From Varroa destructor (lineage: Eukaryota > Arthropoda > Arachnida > Mesostigmata > Varroidae): DNA of 64,000 nt. Location of the stretch: contig NW_019211456.1 of assembly GCF_002443255.2 (NCBI RefSeq), positions 40,341,891-40,405,890 on the forward strand. Reading direction: 5' to 3'. The notes beneath the pieces are model-generated. The model had not been told where the DNA came from and did not search any database. It worked only from the letters and a program-made list of their open reading frames with translations. This document shows, one piece after another, positions 11,183 to 24,700 of the stretch; positions within the stretch are counted from its first letter, which is position 1, and each line of letters starts with the position of its first letter. The position numbers were made by a program, and so were the translations under genes.

Positions 11183-11311
11183 GTAAATCCGAGGCACCGA
11201 TACATATCATAACATATACTGCTCATTAACGAACTAAAACGAAACTCCACTTTCTCGCAACTACACTTCTACTTCTTATCCTGGCATCAACATGTAAAGT
11301 CACTGTAACCG

Positions 11312-12349
11312 CTAAGCTTTAATAAACCGCTGCGAAATGTCCTTCCAATTAGCCACCTTCCAGATCGCCTTAACGTAATCAGGGCGAACATTCTTGTACT
11401 GAATGTAGTATGCATGCTCCCACACGTCGATACCAAATAATGGAACAAGACCAGTGCTAGCTTCTAATGGGTCCTGGTTCGGGCATACTGCCACTTGCAG
11501 CTGTTTATTCGCTTTGTTGAGGCCCAGCCAGGCCCAGCCAGATCCTTGAACTGCGACGGCGGCTGCCGACATCTAGAGGAAGTAAGCAAAAGCGATTAGA
11601 ATCGAATTAAGGCATTTGGTTCAAACATTACACAAACGACGCATAAAAAAATTCGGTCACTTGAAATCATGTTTTTCCATTTGTCAAAAAATAGGCATGT
11701 TTCAGTACCTTCCATGGCCCATAAAAAAGTATATCTCGCACATTTTCGTGGGCGAAAATATTCGAAAAGTTTTAGCAATTATGCCCATAGATGGCCATAC
11801 AACCTGTATGCCGATTGCATAATGAATATTTTTTTACCTAGTATATATCTGTTGTGGGAGACAACAGGTAATTTAAATCACAGAACATGCGTAATACAAA
11901 TAGCACCCCATAGAATATTTGAAGAAGACATTTTGTGCATAGCGCTAGCGCTAGCAATGTCGTACCTTATCCTTCATAGCTTCAAAACTGCCAAAGTCCT
12001 TCTTGATAGCAGCGAGAAGTTCGGCACTCGGCTCTCCAGAATCTTTAGGATTACACAGATTCTGCCAAAATATGGAATGATTAATATGTCCACCACCATT
12101 GAAACGAATAGCGTTTTGCAAAGCGATCTGGGCATTGGTATCATTTTTCTGTATGGCCTCTTGCAGTTTTTCGGCGGCAATGTTGTAGTTCGTTACGTAA
12201 GCGTTATGATGTTTCGAGTGGTGTAGAGTCATGATTTCAGCACAAATGACCGGTTCTAACGCATTATAGTCATAAGGAAGATCAGGCAACGTTGCTTTTC
12301 CACGGGTGAGAGCCCGGCTCACCATGCGGACTTGACGAAAACACTGCAT
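11312..12349 (-). CDS. SOD2: Mitochondrial manganese superoxide dismutase
   Basis: Converts superoxide to hydrogen peroxide and oxygen in the mitochondrial matrix. There are two coding exons: 12349-11966 (128 codons, donor AAG/GTACGA) and 11572-11312 (acceptor TTCCTCTAG, phase 0). Together they encode 214 aa, close to the family length. Residues 1-18 are arginine-rich and lack acidic residues, as in a matrix-targeting peptide; a second Met at position 9 could also start. Mature sequence begins near [16 protein letters not shown]. All metal ligands are visible: His43 (LHHSKHH), His91 (GGGHINHS), Asp177 and His181 (IDVWEHAYY). The active-site Gln is in CPNQDPL, which marks the Mn rather than the Fe form. 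The ending [19 protein letters not shown] is typical of animal enzymes. The gene is divergently paired with PI31. Confidence 0.97.
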
Positions 12350-13041
12350 ATCGGTTTGGGCTGAAATGAGTATCTCAAAATCAACGTACGGTACAAAAGG
12401 AAATTGGCAGAACCTGTCACAGTTGATTTTTATCGAACTCGGATGAGGCCAACAACATCACCGCAAGACTGACCGACCGCGCGACCTTGCTGCTATGTTT
12501 TGGACAGTGCATTAACTTCGACCGATCTGAATAATCGAGCGCCAAACTCAACGCGTTAATCAGCTTTTTAATTAGTTTTTGAGCTATTGCAAAACAAGGA
12601 TTCTTGTCTGTTTTCCCGTACAATACTCTATATTGAAATTCGGCACAAGAAAAATAAGTCCCCCTTATAGCAGAATTGCCAGAGGTTGGCACAAATTTGT
12701 TTTGCGGGACATGTCATTAGCCTTTCGATGTTATTTACAAGGAAGAGAAATCTTATTTTGCAGTAGAGTCATGCTTATTTGAAAACTTGTGTTTACGAAC
12801 TTAAAACTCTTATACAAAAAATCCAACATAAATCACCACTTGTTCTGAACTATTTAACGAAACATTTAAAGAGATTATAGAACAATAACTTGTAGTCGGT
12901 TTTGAAGAAGTGTCAGGGCGATTGAACTGAGTAGACACACGAAATCAGCTGACAGGGCACTCAGGCAAATCATTTTATATAGATTGACTATTCTCTGCGT
13001 TGCAAAGCACAGCTTAGCATTGGATTAATTAAGTCGTTGTG
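12350..13041. promoter_or_regulatory. Divergent promoter region between SOD2 and PI31
   Basis: About 690 bases separate the start codons of two housekeeping genes transcribed away from each other. The segment must contain both 5' UTRs and core promoters. The short open frames inside it have no motifs. No clear TATA box was assigned. Confidence 0.55.
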
Positions 13042-15735
13042 ATGGCTGCTCCAGACTTCGGGCTCGAAGCTCTCTACAAACTCCAGCCGATCGAGTCAAC
13101 AAAGAATGCCCTTTGTTTACTCGTACACTTTGTACTGACCAAACATGGCTGGCGCTATGTAGGCCGAGGAACCGAGTGGAAGGAAAGTAAGTACTGGAAA
13201 AATGAGACACTCAACGATAACACCCGATGAGAACAAATTTTTGTTCTAGTTTTGGGAAGCATACACTTGCCTGAAATACACATTTACGTATTTACTTATT
13301 GATAATACGTATAATGACATAAGCAAAGATACTTGTGCGATTTTTTAACTTTTTGTTAAATATTGCATGTTCTTCATGATAAAAATCAGGTTCATACCGC
13401 AGTTTTAATAACTTCGTTAAATCGTGGACGGCCGTGAGAACTAGTAGCTGCCATCGTAACGAATTAGAATGAAGTGCATATTCATTAGATAGGTAGATTA
13501 TTTAGACTGACTAGGTTGGTTGTAGGATGTTGCCATAAAAAAATTAGGCGTCCAAAAATAACTACAAGACTGCCGTTTAATTTGATTAATTTTTCGTGAT
13601 GCAGATCTTTTTATACATTTATAGGGCGAGCTCGTGGTACAAGGAAAATTTTTTTTTTACTTAAGCTGTGAACTTCAGATGCTCATGGCACGTAGAAAGT
13701 ATTAATAAAATAGCCGTAAATAGACGGCAGTACTAATTTCGTCATCCAGGAGTTGATAAGGGCTAACAACAGAATTCAAGCAATTATGTAGCACCAAATA
13801 AGTTATATTTATTAAGGAAAGATCATATTCGTAAAATTCTACCTATTTTCAGCGCATTACGCATATATTTGAAAAGTATTACTAAAATTTGATGTTGTAT
13901 AGAATAAAATACCTATGAAGGGTTTTAAAAAAGTTTTTGTCTTAGCTGGTGCACCTCTTATTTAGATTATCAACGCGAACATTTGTATTAGTGGCGGAAA
14001 CATAATACAGAAAGAAAACGAGATATCGTTTTCTTAAAATTTAACTATGTTCAAACGAGTTAATGCTTGATGACTCTAGTCAAGGACCCGCGCAACTTAA
14101 AGCAAATTGGTTGATACAGTTCTAAACTTATTAATATTTGGTTCAGCAAGTCAAAAATTCTAGAAAGCCATACAATAAATGTACAGTAATCATATTACTG
14201 GATGCAAAGCTATCGAACAATGACGTCCTTTTTCATTTTTCTTACCCAAAGGTCTACTAATACTTGTAACGTGGTTTCGTGTTACTGGGTCATATTCTAG
14301 GAACTGCCCATGAACGCTGCTTACCGTAGTTTATATATAATGAATAAATGGAGCACGGTCTTGTGTCATAGGTACGGGTTTTGTGGTAGGCCGCTACAAG
14401 ACCATTCAAGGTTGTGGCCAGCTAACTGATTCTGATACTTTATCAGGCTTGGCTTATTTTGTAGATAATATTCGTTATTGATAGTTTTTTTTTTAATGTA
14501 TAATGGTATTTCCAGCAAACCTGATTTAATTTTTGCTTGCGAGGCTTTTAATAGCAAACGATGGGTAATCGTCCTTCACGTTGCGAATAATTAATGCACG
14601 TCTAACTGTATTCACTACTATTGAAATATAATAAAATCACTCATAAGCTTCTGTCGAATAGCCCTTTGCACCTTCAGACATGTCTATTGATCTGTAGATT
14701 CTATTCTGTTATTGTCTTTCAGATGAAACAGGCAGCGAAAGTCTCCCTGCGGGCTGGCAGGCTAGCGACGAACAGTATCGGTACGTGTCGCGAACCGAAC
14801 CACGAAAAAAGGTTATCATTAAGTATGTCGAACACGACGTGTTCCTTCTTGTAAACATGGTAAATGTTGAAGATCAGGTTGCCATGGCAATGAATATTAA
14901 TACATCGACTGAAGTTGACTCGACGCAGCTTGCATCAAACAAGTAAGTCTAATGTCTAAGTGGTAATTATGTACATTGAACTTGATCGAAAACGGAAAAA
15001 GAAATAAACATTACAACACAATGTGGCATTACCAGCTTCTAAAAATGAATTAGTAAGTGCTGTATTAGTGTAGTTTCCGCTAATAAAAACCGGTATACAT
15101 AAGTTGCTCGTGCATCAACATGTGAATATTTTCCCAAAAAAAAAAGTTGGCAAACTCATTGTTTCTTAAAGATATCCGTATTCCTTAATCTTGTCTCTCT
15201 GTTTTGTAGTCCGCGGCTCGTTTTTCCTAAACTACTTAGTCTTCTGTCAGAGGTCTTCGACAAGTTGGTAAAGCCGTGTCAAGTCATCAGCAGGACTGTC
15301 GGCACTTCGACGGCACCCGCGACGTCAGTTGATAACCTATTCAAACCCGATCCGTCTCGCAATCAAGGCCCCAGTTTTGATCCTCCTCGACAGCCAGCAC
15401 CAAATCCACTGTCCCGTGGTGAAATCCCGTTGGGCCGGCGCGACCTTGATCCATTTCTGGGTCAGGGCCCAGGAGGAGGCATGATAATCGACCCTCTGCG
15501 AAATTTGCGCAGTGACAGATTTCCTGGTCCTGAGCCTCTTGGCCCTGATGGAATACCGTTGCCAAGGGGAGCAGTCCCACCTGGCGCGAGGTTTGAACCT
15601 TTCTTCCCGGAAGGGGCAGTCAGTCCCGATCTCGGCAATCGCCCCAGTCTTGATCCTTTCCATCCCAGTACTAGGTTCAGACCACCATATGGACCTCCCG
15701 ACGGAGGTTCAGGGAGTGGAGCCGACTTCATGTAG
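13042..15735 (+). CDS. PSMF1: Proteasome regulator PI31 (PSMF1-like)
   Basis: PI31 binds the 20S proteasome and acts as a regulator or adaptor in proteasome assembly and transport. Three coding exons: 13042-13186, 14723-14942 and 15210-15735. The splice phases agree (1 and then 2 bases of a split codon) and give 296 aa, near the usual 270-300. The N-terminal FP domain covers about residues 1-140: NALCLLVHFVLTKHGWRYVG, ESLPAGWQ, then KVIIKYVEHDVFLLVNMV. The C-terminal half is Pro/Gly/Asp-rich and carries PI31 signatures: RRDLDPF, GGGMIIDPLR and LPRGAVPPGARFEPF. The chain ends in ADFM instead of the hydrophobic-Tyr-X (HbYX) tail known from PI31. The initiator is the ATG at 13042; the GTG just before it is ignored. 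An AATAAA follows at 15898-15903. Paired head-to-head with SOD2. Confidence 0.95.
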
Positions 15736-15897
15736 TTACTAAGGACTGTAAAAGCCTCTACAAACAATTAATATTATTTCAGGCTGCTACGGAGCATATT
15801 GATGTTTTTAGAAATGCCGAAATGCATAATGAAGTCGGATGGGTCTCAGTCAAACTTAAATTAACATTTTTTCAAAGGTAAGTTGTAAGTTGAGCTA

Positions 15898-15903
15898 AAT
15901 AAA
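15898..15903 (+). terminator. Poly(A) signal of PI31
   Basis: AATAAA about 160 bases past the stop codon. Confidence 0.55.
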
Positions 15904-16154
15904 ATACTGTATCTGTCTCCTCCGCAGGCAGCGCGTGTCTTCTTTCTGTACTTTAATATGTTAATGTATTGCAATTTATGCGCAACACATCATTAAAAAC
16001 GATCGTTGTCAGGTCGTATCAATAGATTTGTCACAATAAGTGTTAACTATATTTTATTACTTTTTTTTAAGTCCCAGACACCTGTAACAGTGAAAAAACC
16101 TACTCTCTAATACTATATAGCATATTGTTGAAAATTAATATGCATAGCTCACAA

Positions 16155-16216
16155 TTTAAAGATATATATATCTTTAAAGCATATATATATATATCTATAT
16201 ATATATATATATATGA
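16155..16216. repeat. AT microsatellite cluster
   Basis: Several interrupted (AT)n runs between PI31 and TBP. Confidence 0.8.
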
Positions 16217-16819
16217 CATACGAGTTACTATAAGGCACTGAGATCGGATATGGCAATTGAACCAAATAGAAATAATTATTTTTTTGCTATGCATATGCAA
16301 AACATACGAGAATGAATAACTCAATTAGTTCTTACTTAGTCTTGATAGTTATCTATAATATATTTAAGAGTAGAAATATCATAGTAAAAATAAATGATAG
16401 TCAATCCGAGCACAGATCAATCTAATAATAATAGAGTTTTAAAACAATAAAGAATAAAAAATATATCTAGGGACAAGTCAAAACCACGATCATGTATCGG
16501 TATGATCAAAGCCACTTTACGCTCGCATCTAGGCTATGGGTTGCACTTTTTGGTTTAAATGGTACATACTTCCTAGAATATCATCGTCATTTTTGATACC
16601 GCCAATATCCTTTCTTCGAAACTGTTTCCAGTATGTTGACTCTTTTGTTTTCAATAGTTGACTTTTTTTTATTAGAATTATCTACTAAAGCTACTAAAAA
16701 ATCAAATCTGTTTATCTTCAGTGCATTGCCATGAAAAATCATTGCAGTTAACTTTGCTGTGTATGATATTATTATAGCGCAACCTACTCGTTTTTAATCA
16801 GTCGTCATTGTTTGTCTAA

Positions 16820-17345
16820 AGATAGCGCCAGTTGAGCTCGCCATAGCATTAGCCGTGGACATGTAATTAGCCAGGACATGTTTGCCGCCGGTCAGAAACG
16901 AAGTTGTCTGTTTTGCCGCTTGTTCTCAAAATGCGGCTGGTCTTGTTTTTGCCTTATGTAGGTAAAAGTTTCTGCAATGACCAGCCCAGTGTGCTGGTGG
17001 GTGTCTGTGACCATGTTTCAGTATTACGTATGAATAAGTGATTGCTTTTATTTTGTTGTGCTCAGACGATTCCGAGTTCAACGGGTCAAACCGTGTGGGT
17101 GTATGTTGTGCATCAGTCACGAATCTTCCGCTCGTGGCCAAATTTGTTTATCCGCTACCGGATAAACCAAGAAGTGAACTTGCAGCGTGCGTGTTTTTTT
17201 CGTGTGAGTCGACTAGCAAAGAAAGACGAAAAAGGACAAAAGCTGTTTCGTTAAACGCCGTCGTGCATAAGCTCGTGTTAGTTGGCTGGGATACAAGTTG
17301 GCGCCGCCTGGGCTGTCACAAGCCACGAAAAGAAATCGACTAAGT
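16820..17345 (+). promoter_or_regulatory. CpG-richer block, candidate TBP promoter or 5' exon
   Basis: This block carries many more CpG dinucleotides than its AT-rich surroundings and lies about 2 kb upstream of the TBP start codon. TBP's first coding exon begins with a splice acceptor, so a non-coding exon must lie upstream, and this block is the best candidate. It also contains a 101-codon plus-strand open frame (17038-17343) without recognisable motifs, which I do not call as a gene. Confidence 0.3.
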
Positions 17346-19214
17346 TTCAACAAATTAAGTAATTAGCTCATTTTTTAGGCAAATGATAAGCGCATTTGCA
17401 CTTCAATAGTATTCGCTATACGTGAAATTGTTTATGATAGTGCCACTAGGACATAAGAGGAGAAAAATAAAAGTTAAAGAAAGATCTGTGAAAAGTAGCC
17501 TCTCCATTTATTCTTCTATTGGCAGGATGTGATTCGCTAAACAATGTATCGAATATTCTTAATTATGAAATTACAGGAGATCATGGCCACTTTGGCTTAC
17601 GAATTTCTATAAGTTACAATCGGAAAACTAAGTACCATAGCTATGTGGATCATCGATTATGGCATATTTTCATTGGATTTCGATTATTCTTATCGAACCG
17701 GTATAAATGAGCCTAGCACTGCTGTGCAGAACTAGGTAGTTTTTGTTCTTGTTTTTGAAGGTGTGTATACATTGCTTCGTGATTTAATTTGCCAGTTGTA
17801 CCTCAGTCATTTTAATATAGGGTAATTTTATACAGACGTGCTTCCTTCGTTCGCGTTTATTGCAAGGAAACAAAATTGTTTACCGAATGGCGTTAACCCA
17901 TAAGTTCATTTGCATTAGCGACTTAAGATGTAAATATTCTTTCTTACGAACAAAGTGGTACCGCAACAAAGTTTTCACTTTTTTCTTCGAAATCTGCGGA
18001 TTCAATATGATGTGTTCTGATTAGTATCGACTCTAGCATGAATTGGTACTTGGCTGACAAGGATTTTCAGCGAAATAGTGTAAAATCACGGAGTGCGCAT
18101 GAACACAATTTCGGGGTAAAACTTTATTACTTTGACATACTGTGCTCGGATATCTATGGCAAAACGTATGTACCGGCACGATTTATTGAAAAAGCATTTT
18201 TATTTGTTGCAAGTGAAAACGTTGGAAAACGTATCACCGGAATGATGTAGGTTAGAAATTACCTTAGTCGATTTTTCACTGCAGTCTACAGCAATCTCAT
18301 TCAAAGCCCATATCCGCCTTCTCTTATAAAATTCGATTTGATCCTAATACAGGTTCTTAAAGCATAACTAACGGCGTAAAACGAGAGTTGTAATTATGAC
18401 TGTTTAGGTATATAAATTCTACTGGCTTAGTTTCAAAAAAAGCACTTACTACTAAGGAGCATTTTCCAGAGTTGTATCAGGCCACTACGTTTTATGCTGT
18501 TTTTGCATATTCCTGCATTTCGCTCTGACAGGTGTTTGAGTATGAATCAGATAATCTATAGTAATATATCTTGCAATAAAGATTATACACTCTAGCTTAC
18601 TTCAGATCGTTGTAATTTAAAAAGAATTGCGATCAAATGAATTATTGCTTAGAGTAGAGAGAAATAAGTCGGCAGTTCTATTCTAAGACGAATGCTCCTG
18701 TCCTTCCTTAATGATGGCCATCAAGAAGTGTCCGAGAGACGAATTCGCCGATGTGAAACACTAGTTTTGATTTCAAACCCTTCAAAGCATCTGGGTTACA
18801 CAACTAACAACAGATGACGAGCAAAACCGCGCATTCAATAAGGATTTAGACATATAGGTCGTAGCATTTTATTACGTAATTTGGTGTGGGATCTACATAT
18901 TTTCGTTTGTTACCATATTATAATCAGGTTCTTTTGAAATGTTTTTGAGCTTATTACATGCTAGCTATTACAGCTTCCCTTCAACAGTCAGAAGAGACGT
19001 GCATAAATCTGGTCTGTATTATATTATATATATATAAACATATCACCAAATATTAATAATAGAGTACGCGTTCATATAATTGTTAATAAGTCTAATTCAT
19101 CCGTAAATTTTCTCGTACCGAATAGCGTCTTAGTACGCACTTACATGTATCATAACTGAAAATACCTATATAAATATTATGTATTTTTATATTTAATTCT
19201 TCAATTCATTCCAG
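17346..19214. other. Probable 5' intron of TBP
   Basis: AT-rich with no gene recognised; (AT)n near 19021-19037. It ends at the acceptor ATTCCAG at 19208-19214, directly before the TBP leader. Confidence 0.4.
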
Positions 19215-19229
19215 TTCCTGGTAGCCACG

Positions 19230-21278
19230 ATGGAGCCACACGGAAGTAATCAGACAATAGCGTCCAGCGGTGTTTGGGGTCCCATTGACACAATGGATAA
19301 TGCTGAGGAGGCACATCTTCAGTCTCTTAATAGGCTTATGTTGCCTTCACCCTCACCAATGCAACCGCAACACCATGATGTGGGCACACCCAGGTTTGCA
19401 ATAACAATACTTAAGTTGCTGAAATCATATGTGATAACAAATAAGTTCTAGCAATATTATCCCATCTTTCGCTCCTATTTAGCGTTAGATACATTGGTTG
19501 ACGCAGGTAACGTTTTATGTCAAGTGAATATTTGTGTGTGCTGCTTTGTGCCTCTTTGTGCGTTGCAGATCGAACCAATTCCCCGGCGGAGGCGCAGGGG
19601 TGGGTATGACACCTCAAGCCATGATGCAACCTCAGACTCCAATGGGCCACGTACCACCACCTGGCAGTACAACTCCCGCGGTTGGTTATATTAGATACTT
19701 TCCCATGGCATTTATTTCTGTTTCATTCCAAATATGTTCGATATATGAGGTAGTATGTATGCACAGGTTTTCCTTGGCCAGACTTTTAGTTTACTAAAAT
19801 AAACCGGAGGACATTTCATTGAATCAACCATGACAGAGAAATTAGCTTAGTTGTAGCAATATGGTATAGTTACTATGCTGCGATATTAACCTCAAGCTAA
19901 AACCTTGTGGTTTTTCAACACTCATTAAGTTATTATTAGCTTAATATACTGTTTGATTGGCCAACAATAAATTCTATATACAGTTATTCCTATGGATTCG
20001 AAAAGCCATTTGCAAGTTTGTACCTTCTAGCAGATTCACTTGCCCTTACGTTCAACAGCAGCAGGCATCAGGGAAGGACACAGGAAGTTTTGCGGCACCA
20101 GTAACACCGGCTCCAATGACCCCAGCCTCTGTAGATCCAAGCATCATTCCACAATTACAGAATATTGTATCAACAGTGAATCTCGGTTGTAAACTTGATC
20201 TCAAGGTATTATCATATTAATTAACTATTCTAACCTAATTATGTTTTTTTGCGAAAAATCGAACTATTTGCATAGTACAATGCAGAACGCGTTATGAATA
20301 TCTACCAAGGTGCTAGCAAAGGTTAAGAAATTTCCGAACCACCGAATGATTAATTTGTGATTTTTACGTTTTGCAGAAAATTGCTTTGCAAGCCCGTAAT
20401 GCTGAGTACAATCCGAAGCGATTTGCTGCTGTGATCATGCGAATTAGAGAACCGCGAACGACGGCTTTGATTTTTTCTTCTGGTAAAATGGTGTGCACAG
20501 GCGCTAAATCTGAAGATCAATCTCGGTTGGCTGCCCGAAAATACGCGCGCATTGTACAAAAACTAGGATTTGAGGTATGTGAGCTCACATAGCGGTTTTT
20601 AAAGTAAATCACACAGATTTTTCCGGGTAGTATCTATTATGATTAAATAAATCAGTTCAATATTTTCATGTCTGGCTCTATAATAATGTAAAGATGTAAC
20701 TTGTATTCAAGCGAGTACGCTTCGAAGCACTATTTTTAGGGCGCCAGTGATCATCTGGCTCTTCATTGTTAATTGTTCTACAGATACCACTGGTAATCTT
20801 AAGCTGTCAGAATCAGTGGCTACATTATATCGGTATAGTTGTAAATGTCTGTTCGTTTTTTTCTCAGGCCAAATTTCTTGACTTCAAAATTCAAAATATG
20901 GTAGGAAGCTGTGACGTTCGATTTCCTATCCGATTGGAAGGTCTCGTACTTACACATTGTCAGTTCTCCTCGTATGAACCGGAATTGTTTCCTGGCCTTA
21001 TCTACCGAATGGTGAAACCGAGAATCGTGCTTCTTATATTTGTCTCCGGAAAGGTAATGGTAGATTTTTGACAAAACCTATATAGTTTATTATGCACTCT
21101 CCATTAGTTTTTGTACTCGAGCTTTTAGCTTTTTTTTTGCACTCAAGAGCTACGAATATTAATTTCTATTATGCTCCATCTATTGCAGGTGGTATTGACA
21201 GGAGCAAAAGTCCGATCAGAGATTTACGAGGCATTCGATAATATTTATCCAATATTGAAGGGCTTCCGCAAGACGTAA
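19230..21278 (+). CDS. Tbp: TATA-box-binding protein
   Basis: Core promoter-recognition subunit of TFIID, also used by Pol I and Pol III initiation complexes. Six coding exons: 19230-19393, 19569-19680, 20059-20205, 20377-20574, 20868-21053 and 21189-21278. All splice phases agree and give 298 aa. Residues 1-120 are a poorly conserved N-terminus rich in Met, Pro and Gln ([24 protein letters not shown]) with no long polyglutamine tract. Residues 121-298 are the saddle-shaped DNA-binding core of two repeats: [43 protein letters not shown], then [36 protein letters not shown] and the ending ILKGFRKT. The four TATA-kinking phenylalanines are present. The start of exon 3 is the least certain boundary (20059 or 20062). 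A leader acceptor lies 15 bases before the ATG. Confidence 0.97.
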
Positions 21279-21643
21279 ATATTTCGTAGACTCTGAATCA
21301 GCCAGAGTACGCCGAACAGTTTCACTTGTATTTTTGCCCTGTGTATTAAGGTGATTGTTTCATAAGCGGAAAGGGATACCGTTGCTAGATTTTCTCGCTC
21401 ATACATAATCACAACACAGAAACATACAAGACAGTCATAAGGAAAGGTCACACATGCATATATACATATATAACAAAATGAACATAATACACAAATATGT
21501 ACAAATACCAGTGTACAGTATTTTATTAGTAAGCTTCTACAGTGGGCCATTTACGGATCTTATTAGTGGTAGCTACATAACGAATGTAGAAATTATAGAT
21601 GTCACGTTCGCTGTTAATGTAAAACTTTTCTAAGTAAACAAAT

Positions 21644-21649
21644 AATAAA
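21644..21649 (+). terminator. Poly(A) signal of TBP (a second at 21708)
   Basis: AATAAA about 365 bases past the stop codon; another at 21708-21713. Confidence 0.4.
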
Positions 21650-21719
21650 CTTTCTGTTGATTGTATATACTCACCGACGTCTTCACTAGTATCCATATTT
21701 TTTATTTAATAAATTATAT

Positions 21720-24700
21720 TACCAGTAAGTGGGCAAATGTCGTCACGAGGCTGATTAAGTTCCAGGAGACTGGAAGTTTTCCGGGGTCTATATTTGCCTG
21801 AACTGGATTCGTCTAGCTCTAAACGTTCAGGATTGACTAGAATAATAGTAGGTGTAGTCGGTGTAGTGATTGTTTGAAGTATTTAGAGGTATAAATAGGC
21901 CATTATTTGGCTTGTATTATTAAAACAGGCCAGTCATAGTAATAGTGTCCTGATAGGTAGCTTTAGGTCAAACTATAGTTGTACATACATTTTACATACA
22001 AATTAAATATTGTTATTCATTGAGCGTTCATTTTCAACAACTGTGTACTGCCTGTAGACACATTTGCCCCATTCGCACTCACTATATTGTGTTGAAAGGT
22101 CATTGCGCGTTTACATGGTTTGAATAGTAGTAGAACGATGATTTTGTCATAGTTTTAAAAAGATAAAACTGACAAGAACAGAATAAAAAAAAAGGACGTC
22201 TAGGCACGTACAAGATAATTACTAGTTCTATTGTCTTTAGAAGGTGACTGAAAGGATTCGCAGGAAACAATGGATAGGCAATTGTGGCTGTGCTTTTGGA
22301 ATTAGTAAAAACAATCGGAGATTCGTGACACATTATTATTCCTGTGTTTTCGAGAACAAGCAGAAGACCTATGTTTCTAAAAGGTATAGAAAGGGTGATT
22401 TTTTTGTCAGGCAATTCAAAAGTTCTAGCATAAGTTTTTTTTAAAGGTGCTATCCGTAATTTCCAATTGTCGCTAATGATTTTATGTGCGTTGTATACTT
22501 ACTATTATTCTATATTGCGCCGCTGACTTGTTTGCTTTTAGTGTTCAGTAAACAGTCGTCTAACTGCTCCACGAAGACTATTCTCCTAGAGAGTAAAAAG
22601 AGGGCATACTATTTTTTCAGTTAAAAAGATCAAGCGATGCTTCTTAAGGCGCCGTGTAATGCATCACCATGGGAGTTGTTCTCAGAGCCGCTCGCGCACA
22701 ATTAGCTTTGAACGAAAAATTTAAATTACGGCGTAAATTTCGCACGAGTCGAATGTATACTGTGCAGAATATAACCATGAAATGCAGTTCTCATTACGCC
22801 ACATTGACACTATGAAGTATTCAACTGTAGAAGACATTTAAGTCAAGGGGAAGTAGGAGCGGTCCCGAAAAACCTCAGGATCTATAGAATGTCATTGCTT
22901 TTCTGTGGAACGAAAGATAATAAAACCGTTACAGGTTCGAAATAATACGAACGTGGAATTTAATCAACCAAGTGAAATTTTAGTTTCAGAAAAATAAATA
23001 GAACTAACTCTCTTATATGAACGAATTGATGTCACACGCGACAGAAATGAGGTCGCGTTTCATTCCCCGTTCGTTGTATGCCAAACTGTATATAAAACCA
23101 GAATTAATATATTAAGTAGACTGTTTGGTAAACGTTAGTAAAGTTTACTTGAACAGAGCTACTACTACTAACAGGCAAATTTATATACTTGGCGTGTATA
23201 ACTGAAGCTATTTTAATTGTTACCATAATATGCTGCCTACTTAGATCCTCAACTTGCGTACATAACGTACATCCATGAAGGCTAACGTATTCGAAAAGAG
23301 ACCGATGGGACAACTTACGTTGGCACATAAAAAGTCTATATTTTCTTGTATATCTATATTCTTCAACAGGGTGATTTTACTATGAAAAAAAAACATGTGA
23401 GACAACAAACATGTAAAACAAGAAATTACTGGTAGGAGTGTGCGAAGAGATTTTGCAGGGTGTATACACTTAGTTGCTATATAGTCTGTGAATTACTTCT
23501 AATGATGTAAGTCCTAGCGGTGCAACCTAACGAATACAGAAGGACAAGTCACTGTTCAAAAAAATCATTTGAAAAATCAAGTTTGAAGACGCAGTAGGCT
23601 AAAACCTTTAATTACTCTTGGGATCATTGTCAGTTGAATGAACGGACAAACCAAAAGGACATGACATATTGCTTATAAAATTCAGGATTTTTCCTGTTGT
23701 GATGAAAACTCGGCTAGTTAAATATCTGGTATCTAACCAAATGTTACCCTGCATTTACTCCTATTAAGTGGATGATATGCCAGGTATAATATTTTTACCA
23801 TCTCTAATGCTATACAGAAAAAATAAAATGAGGTTTTTAATTTCTAAATTCATTTTCCTAAACTTTGGTTTTCATTATTTTCGTAGCGCCTCTTGGTATA
23901 GTCTTCAAATTGGTTTCCGTTGAAGTCAAAAACTAGTTTGGAAGCTTTTGTAATGCTTTATATTAGTTATAGGCTCATCCTTTGGGTGGAATTATTTCAG
24001 GTAGTCAGGGACAAGTAAAATAAATAAATGAATCTCTTGGGTAGATGTACTAAAATAACAGGTTTTATTATCAGGTGGTGCCCGAACAATGTTGATATAC
24101 TTATTCTTACTATTTTATTTACTATCCTTTCTGTAAGAATTAACAAGCGTTTCTTTTATCTGGTGTATTTAGAACAAGGGTCATTTTAGTCGTCATGAGT
24201 ATCGTTAATTAATGTAGCATTTTTTGTGTCGTCCTTAATTATTGACGTTGTCTGATTTGTATTTCATTTTTTTCATCATTTAAACATGTTTTTCGAAAAA
24301 CCTAAAACCTAAAAACTGATCTAGTCAACCACCCCTTCGTAAATCAGTTGTCGTTGCATAGTAACGTCAAGTGACAATATATAACCAAATCACCAAATTT
24401 AGACTAAAATATCTAAAACAAACCTCTTGGTAAGAACATGTACTATAAAATACGATGCTTCAGAAAAACGAAATTCCACAGCCTAATTCCACCTCCGCCC
24501 CCTTGAATTAACTTTCCTTTGAAGGTTTGCTTTTATCTGGTAAATAAACTTCTTCCAAACGAACTATTGCGTGGAATCTTGCTAAAAAAACTAGAAGCCA
24601 AAGCATTTTCAAGTTCATGCGATAGTGTTTGTATTTAAATAGTTTATTATTATTATACTTATTATATATATATATATATATACTTAAAAATGAAAATAAT

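Noticed and set aside
11669..12226. 185-codon plus-strand frame
   Set aside because: Antisense to SOD2 exon 1 and its intron; the minus strand encodes an unmistakable superoxide dismutase.
15337..15767. Minus-strand frames rich in Gly and Pro
   Set aside because: Antisense to the proline/glycine-rich C-terminus of PI31.
17038..17343. 101-codon plus-strand frame upstream of TBP
   Set aside because: No motif or homology recognised; better explained as a CpG-richer promoter or leader region.
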